Source: Mycobacteriaceae bacterium | Lineage (GTDB): Bacteria > Actinomycetota > Actinomycetes > Mycobacteriales > Mycobacteriaceae | DNA: 64,000 bases | Direction: 5' to 3' | Assembly (NCBI GenBank): GCA_019749805.1 | Contig: JAIEPH010000023.1 | Location: 27,084-91,083, forward strand | In this document: positions 52,913-60,079 of the stretch, piece after piece | How the letters are laid out: every line of letters begins with the position of its first letter | How positions within the stretch are numbered: position 1 is the stretch's first letter | The notes under the pieces: generated by a model | The model's database searches: none | What the model saw: the letters and a program-made list of their open reading frames with translations, nothing else | What the model was told of the DNA's origin: nothing | Position numbers and translations under genes: made by a program

Positions 52913-53309
52913 GGCAGCGGATCAATGGCGAACGACGGGAGGGGTCGGCATCAGTGAGGTCCGCCGAGCTAGATGCGTAGCGTCCGTTACCGAGGACAAC
53001 CGCATCTGCGAACAGGGCCCTGTCTTCATTGCCACTCATGCCCTGCTGCGCGCAGGTCGCATATTTCATCAGTTTCTCTGTCTGCGCGGTGTTTTCGAGA
53101 CGTGCTAGTGGTCGGCCCCGGACATCTGCTCGAGTGCGAAGCGCTGCAACCGGATAGCTGCGCGCGGACTCATCGACATGCTCACGCTCGGAGCTCTCGA
53201 TCTCATCGCGTAGCAACATGACGATGCCATCATCGTCCAAATCAAACACATCCGGCGCAGCGACAAAGTCTCCCTCGCGCCGTTCCTGGTCTGCACGGAT
53301 CTTGATCAC
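52905..53309 (-). pseudogene. Degenerate small ferredoxin without cluster cysteines
   Basis: The first ~60 codons follow the small actinobacterial ferredoxin pattern (I-K-I-R-A-D-Q-E-R, A-A-P-D-V-F-D-L-D-D-D-G-I-V, A-R-S-Y-P-V-A-A-L) but every ligand is lost. The first Cys is Arg, the C-x-x-C loop is deleted, and the last Cys is Tyr. The frame then runs on for ~75 unrelated residues into the SDR gene. It cannot bind an Fe-S cluster. The operator-like palindrome at 53343 is still present upstream. Confidence 0.65.
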
Positions 53310-53342
53310 GGGAATCCTGGTTCAAATATCTGACGGGCTGTT

Positions 53343-53355
53343 TCTGCTAAACAGA
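53343..53355. promoter_or_regulatory. Candidate IclR-type operator upstream of the degenerate ferredoxin
   Basis: TCTGCTAAACAGA is an exact TCTG-N5-CAGA site 33 bp upstream of the start; a partial second half (TCTG at 53363) follows. Confidence 0.5.
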
Positions 53356-53539
53356 GCTTTGTTCTGTAAAATAGCAGTGGATATTACCTGGGTCAATCGA
53401 CAACGACTGGTCGAGGAGCCATTAAGTCCTTGTGCGGCAATTTGTTCGGCTATATTCGCGCCCTTGCGCCTCTTGGAACAGCTGGGTGGGCGCGAGCGTT
53501 TCACTTGTGTTGCGGAGCCGGGACGTTGGAGGCGAGTCA

Positions 53540-54730
53540 ATGGCGTCGGTGACAGCGTACGAGACCAAGGCCGGCCGAAGGTGGCGCGTGCGTTACCGGA
53601 CACCGGACCGACGGCAGACCGATAAGCGCGGGTTTGCGACTAAGCGAGACGCCCGGGCGTTCGCCGCAACTATCGAAGTACGAAAAGCGATGGGCACGTT
53701 CGTATCCCCGGCAGCCGGACGTGTGACTGTGGACGAACTTGCGGCAGCGTGGCTGGAAAAAAAGAAGCACTCCGCGGCCTCGTCTCACTACCGCACGCTG
53801 GAGTCATCCTGGCGGACCCACGTTCACCCGGTCTGGGCGACGCGGTCCATCGCCGAGATCACCACGATCGAGGTCGAGGGATGGATCACCGCGATGGCAC
53901 GTCGAGGACATGGGACGACCACAGTGCGTCGCGCGCACGCCGTGCTGTCAGGAATTTTGAGCGATGCGGTGAAGTCCCACCGGCTGGCCGTCAATCCAGC
54001 CCGCGGTGTGGAGAACCTCCCGCGCCGGGTCGCGCGCCGACACCGCTACCTGAGTGCGTCCGACGTTCACGCCTTGGCTGTCGAGGCGGGAGAGCACCGA
54101 GTGTTGGTGCTGCTGTTGGCGTTCTGTGGTCTGCGATGGGGCGAGGCCATCGCACTACGGGTCGGCGACGTGGAATTCCTTCGACACCGCATCCTGGTCT
54201 CGACCAATGCGGTGCAACTAGGAGGAGGCCATCAGATTGGGCCCACAAAGGAACGCCGTTCGCGATCGGTGCCAGTTCCGCAATTCGTTCTCGACGAGCT
54301 CTCACGCCTTTGCGTGGGCAAGGCACGCGACGCCCTGATCTTCCCGGGCCCTAATTGCGGCTACCTCCCCCGTCCGCGCTCCTCCACCGGGTGGTTCGCC
54401 GCGGCGTTGCGACGAGCCGGGTTGCCGTCGATCACTCCGCACGATTTGCGACACACCTGTGCTTCGTTGGCGGTATCAGCCGGAGCCAACGTGCTCGCGC
54501 TACAGCGCATGCTGGGGCACCGCAGCGCGAAAGTGACCCTCGATGTCTATGCCGACTTGTTCGATTCCGATCTCGACGATGTGGCGTCGAACTTGGACGA
54601 CGCATACGCGCAAAAAAATGTGGGCATTCCGTGGGCACGACGCGCGGGAGCCGATGCGAGTCGCCATGCAGAAAGCCCATTGATCAGCGAGGATCCCCAC
54701 GGGATTCCGCCCTCGGCGGAGGTGGGGTAA
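53540..54730 (+). CDS. int: Tyrosine site-specific integrase
   Basis: 396 residues from the ATG at 53540 with GGAGG seven bases upstream (frame open to 53432). An N-terminal arm-binding segment (Y-E-T-K-A-G-R-R-W-R-V-R-Y-R) and SAM-like core-binding domain precede the catalytic domain. The latter carries R (C-G-L-R-W-G-E), H-x-x-R (H-D-L-R-H-T), H (L-G-H-R-S) and Y (D-V-Y-A-D-L). It is of actinophage/ICE type. Its 3' end lies 40 bp before a tRNA 3'-end fragment that should be the attachment core. Confidence 0.95.
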   Translation: MASVTAYETKAGRRWRVRYRTPDRRQTDKRGFATKRDARAFAATIEVRKAMGTFVSPAAGRVTVDELAAAWLEKKKHSAASSHYRTLESSWRTHVHPVWATRSIAEITTIEVEGWITAMARRGHGTTTVRRAHAVLSGILSDAVKSHRLAVNPARGVENLPRRVARRHRYLSASDVHALAVEAGEHRVLVLLLAFCGLRWGEAIALRVGDVEFLRHRILVSTNAVQLGGGHQIGPTKERRSRSVPVPQFVLDELSRLCVGKARDALIFPGPNCGYLPRPRSSTGWFAAALRRAGLPSITPHDLRHTCASLAVSAGANVLALQRMLGHRSAKVTLDVYADLFDSDLDDVASNLDDAYAQKNVGIPWARRAGADASRHAESPLISEDPHGIPPSAEVG

Positions 54731-54769
54731 CCCTCAGGAGATCATCCGGAGATTAATACTCGTCTCTGT

Positions 54770-54792
54770 TTCAATCCCAGTATCGCGCACCA
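54770..54792 (+). other. Attachment-site core: 3' end of a tRNA gene (probably tRNA-Val)
   Basis: The sequence is, in order, T-loop TTCAATC, T-stem strand CCAGT, acceptor strand ATCGCGC, discriminator A and CCA. Upstream the T-stem partner is broken and there is no anticodon arm, so it is only the 3' fragment. From memory it agrees with mycobacterial tRNA-Val (GAC). Placed right after int, it is the expected att duplicate at the right end of an integrated element. Confidence 0.75.
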
Positions 54793-54900
54793 CGTTCGAC
54801 GCAGGTCAGAGGCGCTTTCTCCGACCGTAATCGGACAGCATGAACTGCATGTGAACTGGTCACGCAGAGCGCTAGCAACCCCCACGAGAGGTAGTTAGCG

Positions 54901-55227
54901 ATGACCACCACGATTACTCCTGACCGAATCGAGTTCATTCGGCCGCCAGCGGGCGCTGCGGAAATCAGCGATTGGCGTGATTGCGGCGATGGGGAGTTCG
55001 GCCGAACCTTCAGCCAAACGCCGTTCGAAACGCTCGATGCCGTCCTCACGATTCACGGTTCGCAGTACGACGACGGCAGGGTCAGCCGGAGTGTCGTCGT
55101 CCGCATCAAGCCCACGTTCGAGGGCGAGGACGAGGCCGATCTGACACCGCGCGAGGCACGCAAGCTAGCGGCCTTGCTGCAGAACTTCGCCGATACGTGC
55201 GAGATCCTCGACGGAGTCGAGCGATGA
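54901..55227 (+). CDS. Small protein of unknown function (first of a three-gene operon)
   Basis: 108 residues, acidic, no signal or membrane segment. A middle strand region (D-A-V-L-T-I-H-G-S-Q-Y-D-D-G) leads to a helical C-terminus (L-T-P-R-E-A-R-K-L-A-A-L-L-Q-N-F-A-D). It is related in layout to the next gene (I-S-D-W-R-D-C-G against V-S-D-W-A-D-V-G), so the two are likely paralogues. Its stop overlaps the next ATG (ATGA). Function unknown. Confidence 0.75.
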   Translation: MTTTITPDRIEFIRPPAGAAEISDWRDCGDGEFGRTFSQTPFETLDAVLTIHGSQYDDGRVSRSVVVRIKPTFEGEDEADLTPREARKLAALLQNFADTCEILDGVER

Positions 55228-55541
55228 CCGCGGTCGACTGGCCCGCCGGCGCCACCGATGTATCCGATTGGGCCGACGTCGGAAAGCCTGAAGAGTTCCG
55301 GTCCTTCGACGGCCCGATATGGACAATCCCTGAAATCCAGTACACCAACGACGCACCCGCGCGCGTATTCGTCTCCGGAACACAGCTCCGTGACGGCACT
55401 ATCGAGGAACGCTGCATTCGCCTCGAAGGCGTGGCGTGGGAGGACATGCTGGCCAGCGACACCGCCAGGACATTGAGCCGAGCACTGCTTTCTGCCGCCG
55501 ATGTCCTCGACCGCCTCAACGGGCAAGAGCCAACCCGATGA
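55224..55541 (+). CDS. Small protein of unknown function, paralogue of the previous gene
   Basis: 105 residues. V-S-D-W-A-D-V-G-K-P-E-E-F-R, then V-F-V-S-G-T-Q-L-R-D-G-T-I-E-E-R and a C-terminal helix L-S-R-A-L-L-S-A-A-D-V-L-D follow the same order as its neighbour. Coupled by ATGA on both sides. No recognised domain. Confidence 0.75.
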   Translation: MTAVDWPAGATDVSDWADVGKPEEFRSFDGPIWTIPEIQYTNDAPARVFVSGTQLRDGTIEERCIRLEGVAWEDMLASDTARTLSRALLSAADVLDRLNGQEPTR

Positions 55542-55768
55542 CCGCCACCAGAGGCAATTGCTCGCGGTTCGACGACCTCGCCGCTCTTCTCTTTCATCCC
55601 GCCGCAGACGAGGTCGAGCGCGTGCTCGGCAGCGGCATGGACTACGAGGATCTGACCCCTTGCGAGCTAGTCACCATGGCGAACATTCTGCGGACAGCCT
55701 GGGACCGGAAACAGGCCCGACTAAATCCGCCGGTTGTCCTCAAGATGGCGCGGAACCGATCCCGATAG
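55538..55768 (+). CDS. Small helical protein of unknown function
   Basis: 76 residues from the ATG at 55538 (ATGA overlap). Mostly helical (D-L-A-A-L-L-F-H-P-A-A-D-E-V-E-R-V-L-G), charged, no cysteine motif beyond two single Cys. It ends the three-gene unit, just before a strong hairpin terminator at 55801. Confidence 0.7.
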   Translation: MTATRGNCSRFDDLAALLFHPAADEVERVLGSGMDYEDLTPCELVTMANILRTAWDRKQARLNPPVVLKMARNRSR

Positions 55769-55800
55769 TCCTGTGTCATATCTATTGGTTCCCCTCCGAC

Positions 55801-55828
55801 GGCCCCGCCCACTCTCCTGGGCGGGGCC
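55801..55828 (+). terminator. Hairpin terminator
   Basis: A perfect 11-bp GC-rich stem (GGCCCCGCCCA with its complement) with a 6-base loop, followed by GATTATT. It ends the three small-gene operon. Confidence 0.75.
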
Positions 55829-55886
55829 GATTATTCGCGTCGTACAACCTGCCGAACTCGGGTGATCATGTCGGACACTGGCTAGC

Positions 55887-56459
55887 ATGCGACGCATGGG
55901 GGCCAAGTCGCGGGCGGGATGGTATCCAGACCCCGACGGCAGTGGCAGCGAACGCTACTTCGACGGCACCAATTGGACAGACAAGAGACCTGAACCACCT
56001 AAGAACTTTGCGAATCGAGAAGTTCCCGGTAAGTGGGTATTGGTCGTCATTGCAGTGGTGGCATTGATTTGGATCGCTAGCCAATGTGACTCTGACAGCG
56101 GCGATGGCGGCAGTACGCCGCCCGCATCCCCCACCAATTCAGCGACGTCGTCACCCACGGAAACGAAGCCCGCCGAAGAGTCGCACGACTCCATACCGGG
56201 CGACGGCACCTATGAGATGGGGGGTATGGACGGCAAAGACTGGGGACCATATGTCGCCGAGGGCGGCGGCCCCAACTGCCAATGGTCTATCCGCTCTGTC
56301 GCCCCGTACCGACCGGGAATCATCCTCGACAGCGGAACAACACCTCAGGTGAATATCCAGGCAGACGGCGACGTTTCGACTTTCACGGGCCTGATTGACG
56401 ACGACCATCGCATCGTGTTCATGACTTCGGGCTGCGGGGCTTGGCGTTTAATCTACTGA
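55887..56459 (+). CDS. DUF2510-containing membrane protein
   Basis: 190 residues. The N-terminal DUF2510 motif is G-W-Y-P-D-P-D-G with R-Y-F-D-G-T-N-W-T. One membrane helix follows (W-V-L-V-V-I-A-V-V-A-L-I-W-I), then a Ser/Thr/Pro-rich linker and an extracellular domain with two cysteines. The architecture is common in actinobacteria and their phages; the role is unknown. Its C-terminal domain (I-P-G-D-G-T-Y, C-Q-W-S-I-R) resembles small beta domains seen in secreted mycobacterial proteins. Confidence 0.82.
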   Translation: MRRMGAKSRAGWYPDPDGSGSERYFDGTNWTDKRPEPPKNFANREVPGKWVLVVIAVVALIWIASQCDSDSGDGGSTPPASPTNSATSSPTETKPAEESHDSIPGDGTYEMGGMDGKDWGPYVAEGGGPNCQWSIRSVAPYRPGIILDSGTTPQVNIQADGDVSTFTGLIDDDHRIVFMTSGCGAWRLIY

Positions 56460-56537
56460 CGTTCTCTCCTCACGGGACGGGCCCGGATTTCGGTGACCTG
56501 CTGTGATCTTGGCAGCCCCTGGATACCATCGCGTCGC

Positions 56538-57161
56538 ATGGGGGCTCCTTCACCTGTACCCGGCTGGTATCCAGATCCGGGCGGACAGGGTCAACGTTAT
56601 TGGAATGGCACGGAGTGGACGCAACACCAAGCGCCGGCGGTGAAGAAATCGTCGACAGGGAAGACGTTGGCGATCGTGTTCGGCAGTATCTTCGCGGTAT
56701 TCGTGGTGTTCGGTCTCGCGGCGGTGGGCAGCGAGAAGGAAGACACTCCTAGCCGCACTCCGTCGGCCAGTAACACCCCGTGGTCGCCGGAAGCCGCCGA
56801 TACAGGGCAGGCGTCTGCGGGCATCAACCAGCCGGTGCGGGACGGGAAGTTCGAATTCGTCGTCAACGGCATCAGCACCCAACGCGGATTCGTGGTGGTG
56901 CAAATGCAGGTCACCAACATCGGTAACGAGGCGCAAACGTTCTTCCCGCAAAATCAGAAGCTGATTGACTCGGCTGGGCGGGAGTTTGAGTGCGACACGA
57001 TGGCCGTGTACGAGTTCAACGATGACGGGATCACCGAGCTCAACCCCGGGTTGAGTACCGCCATCCTCGTACCGTTCCAAGCGCCGCCCAACACGGCCTT
57101 CTCGGCTGTCGAGGTGCATGACTCCGCGTTCTCCGGCGGCGCACGAGTCACCTTGGGCTGA
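56538..57161 (+). CDS. DUF2510/DUF4352-type membrane protein
   Basis: 207 residues from the ATG at 56538 (frame open to 56493). DUF2510 (G-W-Y-P-D-P-G-G, R-Y-W-N-G-T-E-W-T), one transmembrane helix (L-A-I-V-F-G-S-I-F-A-V-F-V-V-F-G-L) and a DUF4352-like immunoglobulin domain (G-K-F-E-F-V-V-N-G-I, V-Q-M-Q-V-T-N-I-G-N-E). The pairing is common in mycobacteriophages and prophages, where related lipoprotein or membrane proteins may act in superinfection exclusion. Paralogue in design of the gene before it. Confidence 0.85.
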   Translation: MGAPSPVPGWYPDPGGQGQRYWNGTEWTQHQAPAVKKSSTGKTLAIVFGSIFAVFVVFGLAAVGSEKEDTPSRTPSASNTPWSPEAADTGQASAGINQPVRDGKFEFVVNGISTQRGFVVVQMQVTNIGNEAQTFFPQNQKLIDSAGREFECDTMAVYEFNDDGITELNPGLSTAILVPFQAPPNTAFSAVEVHDSAFSGGARVTLG

Positions 57162-57175
57162 TGCTGGGCGCCACC

Positions 57176-57237
57176 ATCATGAATTCTGGCGCTCCTTGCG
57201 TGTGCATGTTGCAAACATCACTTATCATGAATACTGG
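57176..57237. repeat. Direct repeats ATCATGAATNCTGG in the HTH-gene upstream region
   Basis: Two copies at 57176-57189 and 57224-57237 flank a dyad around ATGTTGCAAACAT (57206-57218). The region is AT-rich and precedes the HTH gene; it may hold its operators. Confidence 0.45.
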
Positions 57238-57383
57238 AGTTGAGCTGCACTTATGCTAATGGTCAATGGTTGACACTACACCTATTCTGCGTGCATACTG
57301 CACCTACGGGCTATCACCACCGCTCGGAAATAGTGACAGCTCGTACGCAGACGCACAGACACAGGAAGGGCGGGACCAAAAGC

Positions 57384-57716
57384 ATGGCAACACCACTGGT
57401 TAGTGACCGCTTCGTTGCCGCGGAACATACCCGCGTCGATTCTCTGAACGAGCTAAAGGGCTATCTTGTTGACGCTGAAGAACGCGACGTCAAGAGGGAA
57501 GAGTTCAGCGATCTGTTCGCCCTGTCCATCCGCGTGCTCGAACTAGATCACGAAACAGCGGCGCGGATGTTTAAGACAAGCCGACCGACTGTCAGCCGTT
57601 GGGCCGCTGGGCTCTCGGCACCGCACCTACTCGGGCGACCCGCAGTTTTTGCAGCGCTACGAAAGGTAGCAAGCGAGCGGATTAGACAATTAAGTTCGCC
57701 TGCAGGCGTTTCCTAG
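57384..57716 (+). CDS. Helix-turn-helix DNA-binding protein
   Basis: 110 residues from the ATG at 57384 with GGAAGG upstream. A helical N-terminus (L-N-E-L-K-G-Y-L-V-D-A-E-E-R-D-V-K) precedes a Cro/XRE-like HTH (E-T-A-A-R-M-F-K-T-S-R-P-T-V-S-R-W-A-A-G). It may control its own promoter and nearby accessory genes. Small size and isolation fit a mobile-element regulator. Confidence 0.8.
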   Translation: MATPLVSDRFVAAEHTRVDSLNELKGYLVDAEERDVKREEFSDLFALSIRVLELDHETAARMFKTSRPTVSRWAAGLSAPHLLGRPAVFAALRKVASERIRQLSSPAGVS

Positions 57717-57824
57717 CCGTCGATTCGTCACGCTTCGGCGAAAGACCTCCACGCACGGCGCGGCTGCCAAGCTAAATTCGCGTGTCGCCCGTCATGTGTG
57801 GGACGCATCGTTATTGTCTCGTGC

Positions 57825-58478
57825 ATGACTGTCGTATTCGCGCACGTCGACCCGGCCCACGCGCGAGATGCTTTTCATTGGCACCGGGGATTTGCAGCGG
57901 CGAACGACATGCTGTTCCCACGCTCGTGGGCAGAGTACGAGAATCTCGCGAACGACGGACGTATCGTCTGCGCGACAGAGGATGGCCTCTACCTCGGACT
58001 GTGTTACTACACCTGGGACGATTCCGAGGAGGAATGGGAAGTCGGCGGCCTGATGGTCGATTCGCGCCAACGCAAGCGTTCCCTCGGCTCGATACTGACG
58101 CGCGTGACTTTGGGACACTTACTCTTTGAGGAAGAACCGCTATCGCGACACGAGCGCATAATCTCTCACGTCCATAGGCAAAATGATGCGCCCCGCAGGC
58201 TGGTTGAGGACCAACTAGGTTTCACCTTCGTCCGTGAAATAACCGTCGAAAGCGCTCGAGTTCCTGGCCTCCCCGTGGAAGCAGACGGACTAGTGCACGG
58301 CGACCTCTTCCAGCTTGCGCACCCCTACACAGTCGAGTTGCTCGCTCTGTGGTGTGAATCGTGGGAGGGCAAATTGCGCGATAAAACGCCCGCGGAAATT
58401 GAGCTGTTCGAGGGTGTGACGGTGCAATTGTGGGGCCAAGCCTTTAGACGAATGGCGGAAGATCCGATCGGCCTGTAA
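57825..58478 (+). CDS. GNAT-like N-acetyltransferase
   Basis: 217 residues from the ATG at 57825 (frame open to 57798). The core strands and acetyl-CoA loop are seen in W-E-V-G-G-L-M-V-D-S-R-Q-R-K-R-S-L-G-S-I-L, with F-T-F-V-R-E later, the usual GNAT order. No partner is adjacent. The C-terminal third (P-A-E-I-E-L-F-E-G-V-T-V-Q-L-W) is extra to the minimal fold. Confidence 0.65.
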   Translation: MTVVFAHVDPAHARDAFHWHRGFAAANDMLFPRSWAEYENLANDGRIVCATEDGLYLGLCYYTWDDSEEEWEVGGLMVDSRQRKRSLGSILTRVTLGHLLFEEEPLSRHERIISHVHRQNDAPRRLVEDQLGFTFVREITVESARVPGLPVEADGLVHGDLFQLAHPYTVELLALWCESWEGKLRDKTPAEIELFEGVTVQLWGQAFRRMAEDPIGL

Positions 58479-59182
58479 GTCAGGGTCTAGGACACCGCCC
58501 GTGGTGTGAAAAAAATTCGGGGAGATACGTCTGACTGTGGCGAGAGGGGCAGGATTTCCAACAGAAAAACAGAGGTCAGCGGAACATTTCCGGCACTAGG
58601 TGTCCCAAATTGGGACACCTGGGCCCAGCTACGAGCCGATCTAACTCGATAGATCCTTACCGGGGAATGAAACCTGGTCGTGGATCTCGGCTTCTGCTCC
58701 GCAGCCTTCGGGACACGATGTCGTCTCGAAGGCTCCAAACTCCCCGCTCGTCATATGTGCCATTGCAGCACGCGCGTGCTCGACTCGGCGATCAGTACGC
58801 CGACATCAGTAGAAGCCCCCAGCCAACCAATCCTCGCGGACAAGAGCTGTCGGTGCTCGCCGGTAACGTCGCCTCGTGATCGTCAAGCGGGTGACACGGG
58901 TGGCACTGACCCGTTCCACCGAGCCGACCAGCGGCGACCACACGTCCTATCCCGGCACAGAGCTATGGCGCACCACACACGGACCCGTCTTGAACAGCGG
59001 GAATTGGGTCCGCAATCGAAAGTCATATGCGTTCCGTGTAGACGCTGTCGACGGACCGCCCCGGCGCACGCATGGACAGCAGCCCGTCGGCGTGTCTGCG
59101 GGCCGCGGCCTCCGTGTAGTGCGACTGCCGCAGTTCGTTAGCTTTGCCTGCTTCCAGCATCATTTGTAGTATAGTTCCAAGC
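58479..59182. other. 704-bp region without a convincing gene
   Basis: Open frames on both strands (such as 58487-58738 minus and 58876-59169 plus) show no family features or ribosome sites. It contains the 23-bp palindrome at 58598. Confidence 0.4.
58598..58620. repeat. Perfect 23-bp palindrome
   Basis: Arms AGGTGTCCCAA and TTGGGACACCT are separated by a single A. No U-run follows, so it is more likely a protein-binding or recombination site than a terminator. Confidence 0.7.
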
Positions 59183-59668
59183 ATGACTCCCCGTACGCTC
59201 ACGGCAGATGCGATCAACGCCATGACCGATCAGGAATACAAGGTGCTGGAGAATCGGCTGCGCAGATCGGCCGACCGGCAGGGCCTTCGACTGGAGAAAT
59301 CGCGCTCTCGCGATCCGCGTGCGACGGACTACGGCACTTACCATCTCGTTGACGCGTCGACGAGCGGCCTCGTGGCCTATGGCCTGCAGAGCGGTTACGG
59401 CTTGGGACTCGACGAAATTGCTCGCGAACTGAGGATGGGATCGGAACGCGATGACGTCATCGCCGAAGCAATGCGACGCCGCTATCAGGTCGCGCGTCAC
59501 ATCGCCTCACACTCCGACATCTACGAGAAGCTGACCCGCCGCGTGCAGGTCACATACGACAGCTCCTTCCGCGATGTTCAAGCTGTCGCCGTCGAGGGCT
59601 CGTCGCAGTCTTATCCGCCGACTCTGGATGGAGCGTTGGAGGCGCTAGCTGGTCCGGCCAACGCCTGA
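59183..59668 (+). CDS. Hypothetical protein of mycobacterial accessory type
   Basis: 161 residues from the ATG at 59183. The N-terminal part (E-N-R-L-R-R-S-A-D-R-Q-G-L-R-L-E-K-S-R-S-R-D-P, then D-Y-G-T-Y-H-L-V-D) is a pattern seen in many short actinobacterial proteins, often next to mobile genes. The rest (L-D-E-I-A-R-E-L, A-M-R-R-R-Y-Q-V-A-R-H-I) is helical. No catalytic motif. It precedes the 2-TM/STAND pair by 30 bp and may share its operon. Confidence 0.75.
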   Translation: MTPRTLTADAINAMTDQEYKVLENRLRRSADRQGLRLEKSRSRDPRATDYGTYHLVDASTSGLVAYGLQSGYGLGLDEIARELRMGSERDDVIAEAMRRRYQVARHIASHSDIYEKLTRRVQVTYDSSFRDVQAVAVEGSSQSYPPTLDGALEALAGPANA

Positions 59669-59698
59669 CCGAGCCGGGACCACCATGGAGAGAATGGG

Positions 59699-60079
59699 GT
59701 GTCTTGGATGTCGGTGAAGTCGATCTTGGCGAAGGTGTGGGCGCCGACGGTCCTGTTGGCGGCTTCAACGGTCGCCACTGGCTTCGCCATCAACTTCCTC
59801 ACGACCGGCACTGCCGACTGGTGGTGGTGGGTCGTTCTCGGCGCGGGATCACTCGGCTTCATCGCCGGCACAGTGTGGACCATACTCGCCCTGAGAGACC
59901 ATGGCGCCGACGAAGCCACACCGCCTGCCATCCAGGGCGATGGTGTAGCCCAACAAACAGCGACCGACAGCGGGGCCAATATTTCGATCGTCGCTGACAA
60001 CAGTTCGGCAGCAGCTTGGCAAATGGGCGAGGTTCACATCGGGCGCCCTCACAAGCGCGGAAAGCGCGAAAAGTCTTGA
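59699..60079 (+). CDS. Two-helix membrane protein, predicted effector partner of the STAND ATPase
   Basis: 126 residues from a GTG with GGAGAG upstream (ATG at 59708 is the alternative). Two membrane helices (about 14-36 and 41-66, the second starting W-W-W-W-V-V-L-G) leave a C-terminal cytoplasmic tail of ~60 residues. Residues 94-112 (NISIVADNSSAAAWQMGEV) match, position by position in character, the STAND protein's residues 19-37 (VNITASDGGVAAYNIENLI). The stop overlaps the STAND TTG start as TTGA. A membrane-acting effector recruited by the shared motif is inferred. Confidence 0.72.
   Translation: MSWMSVKSILAKVWAPTVLLAASTVATGFAINFLTTGTADWWWWVVLGAGSLGFIAGTVWTILALRDHGADEATPPAIQGDGVAQQTATDSGANISIVADNSSAAAWQMGEVHIGRPHKRGKREKS

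Noticed and set aside
54770..54792. Complete tRNA gene
   Set aside because: Only the 3' end is present; the D and anticodon arms are missing and the T-stem is broken upstream.
58876..59169. 97-codon plus-strand frame
   Set aside because: No Shine-Dalgarno, no family pattern, and it ends at the start of the next gene's leader.
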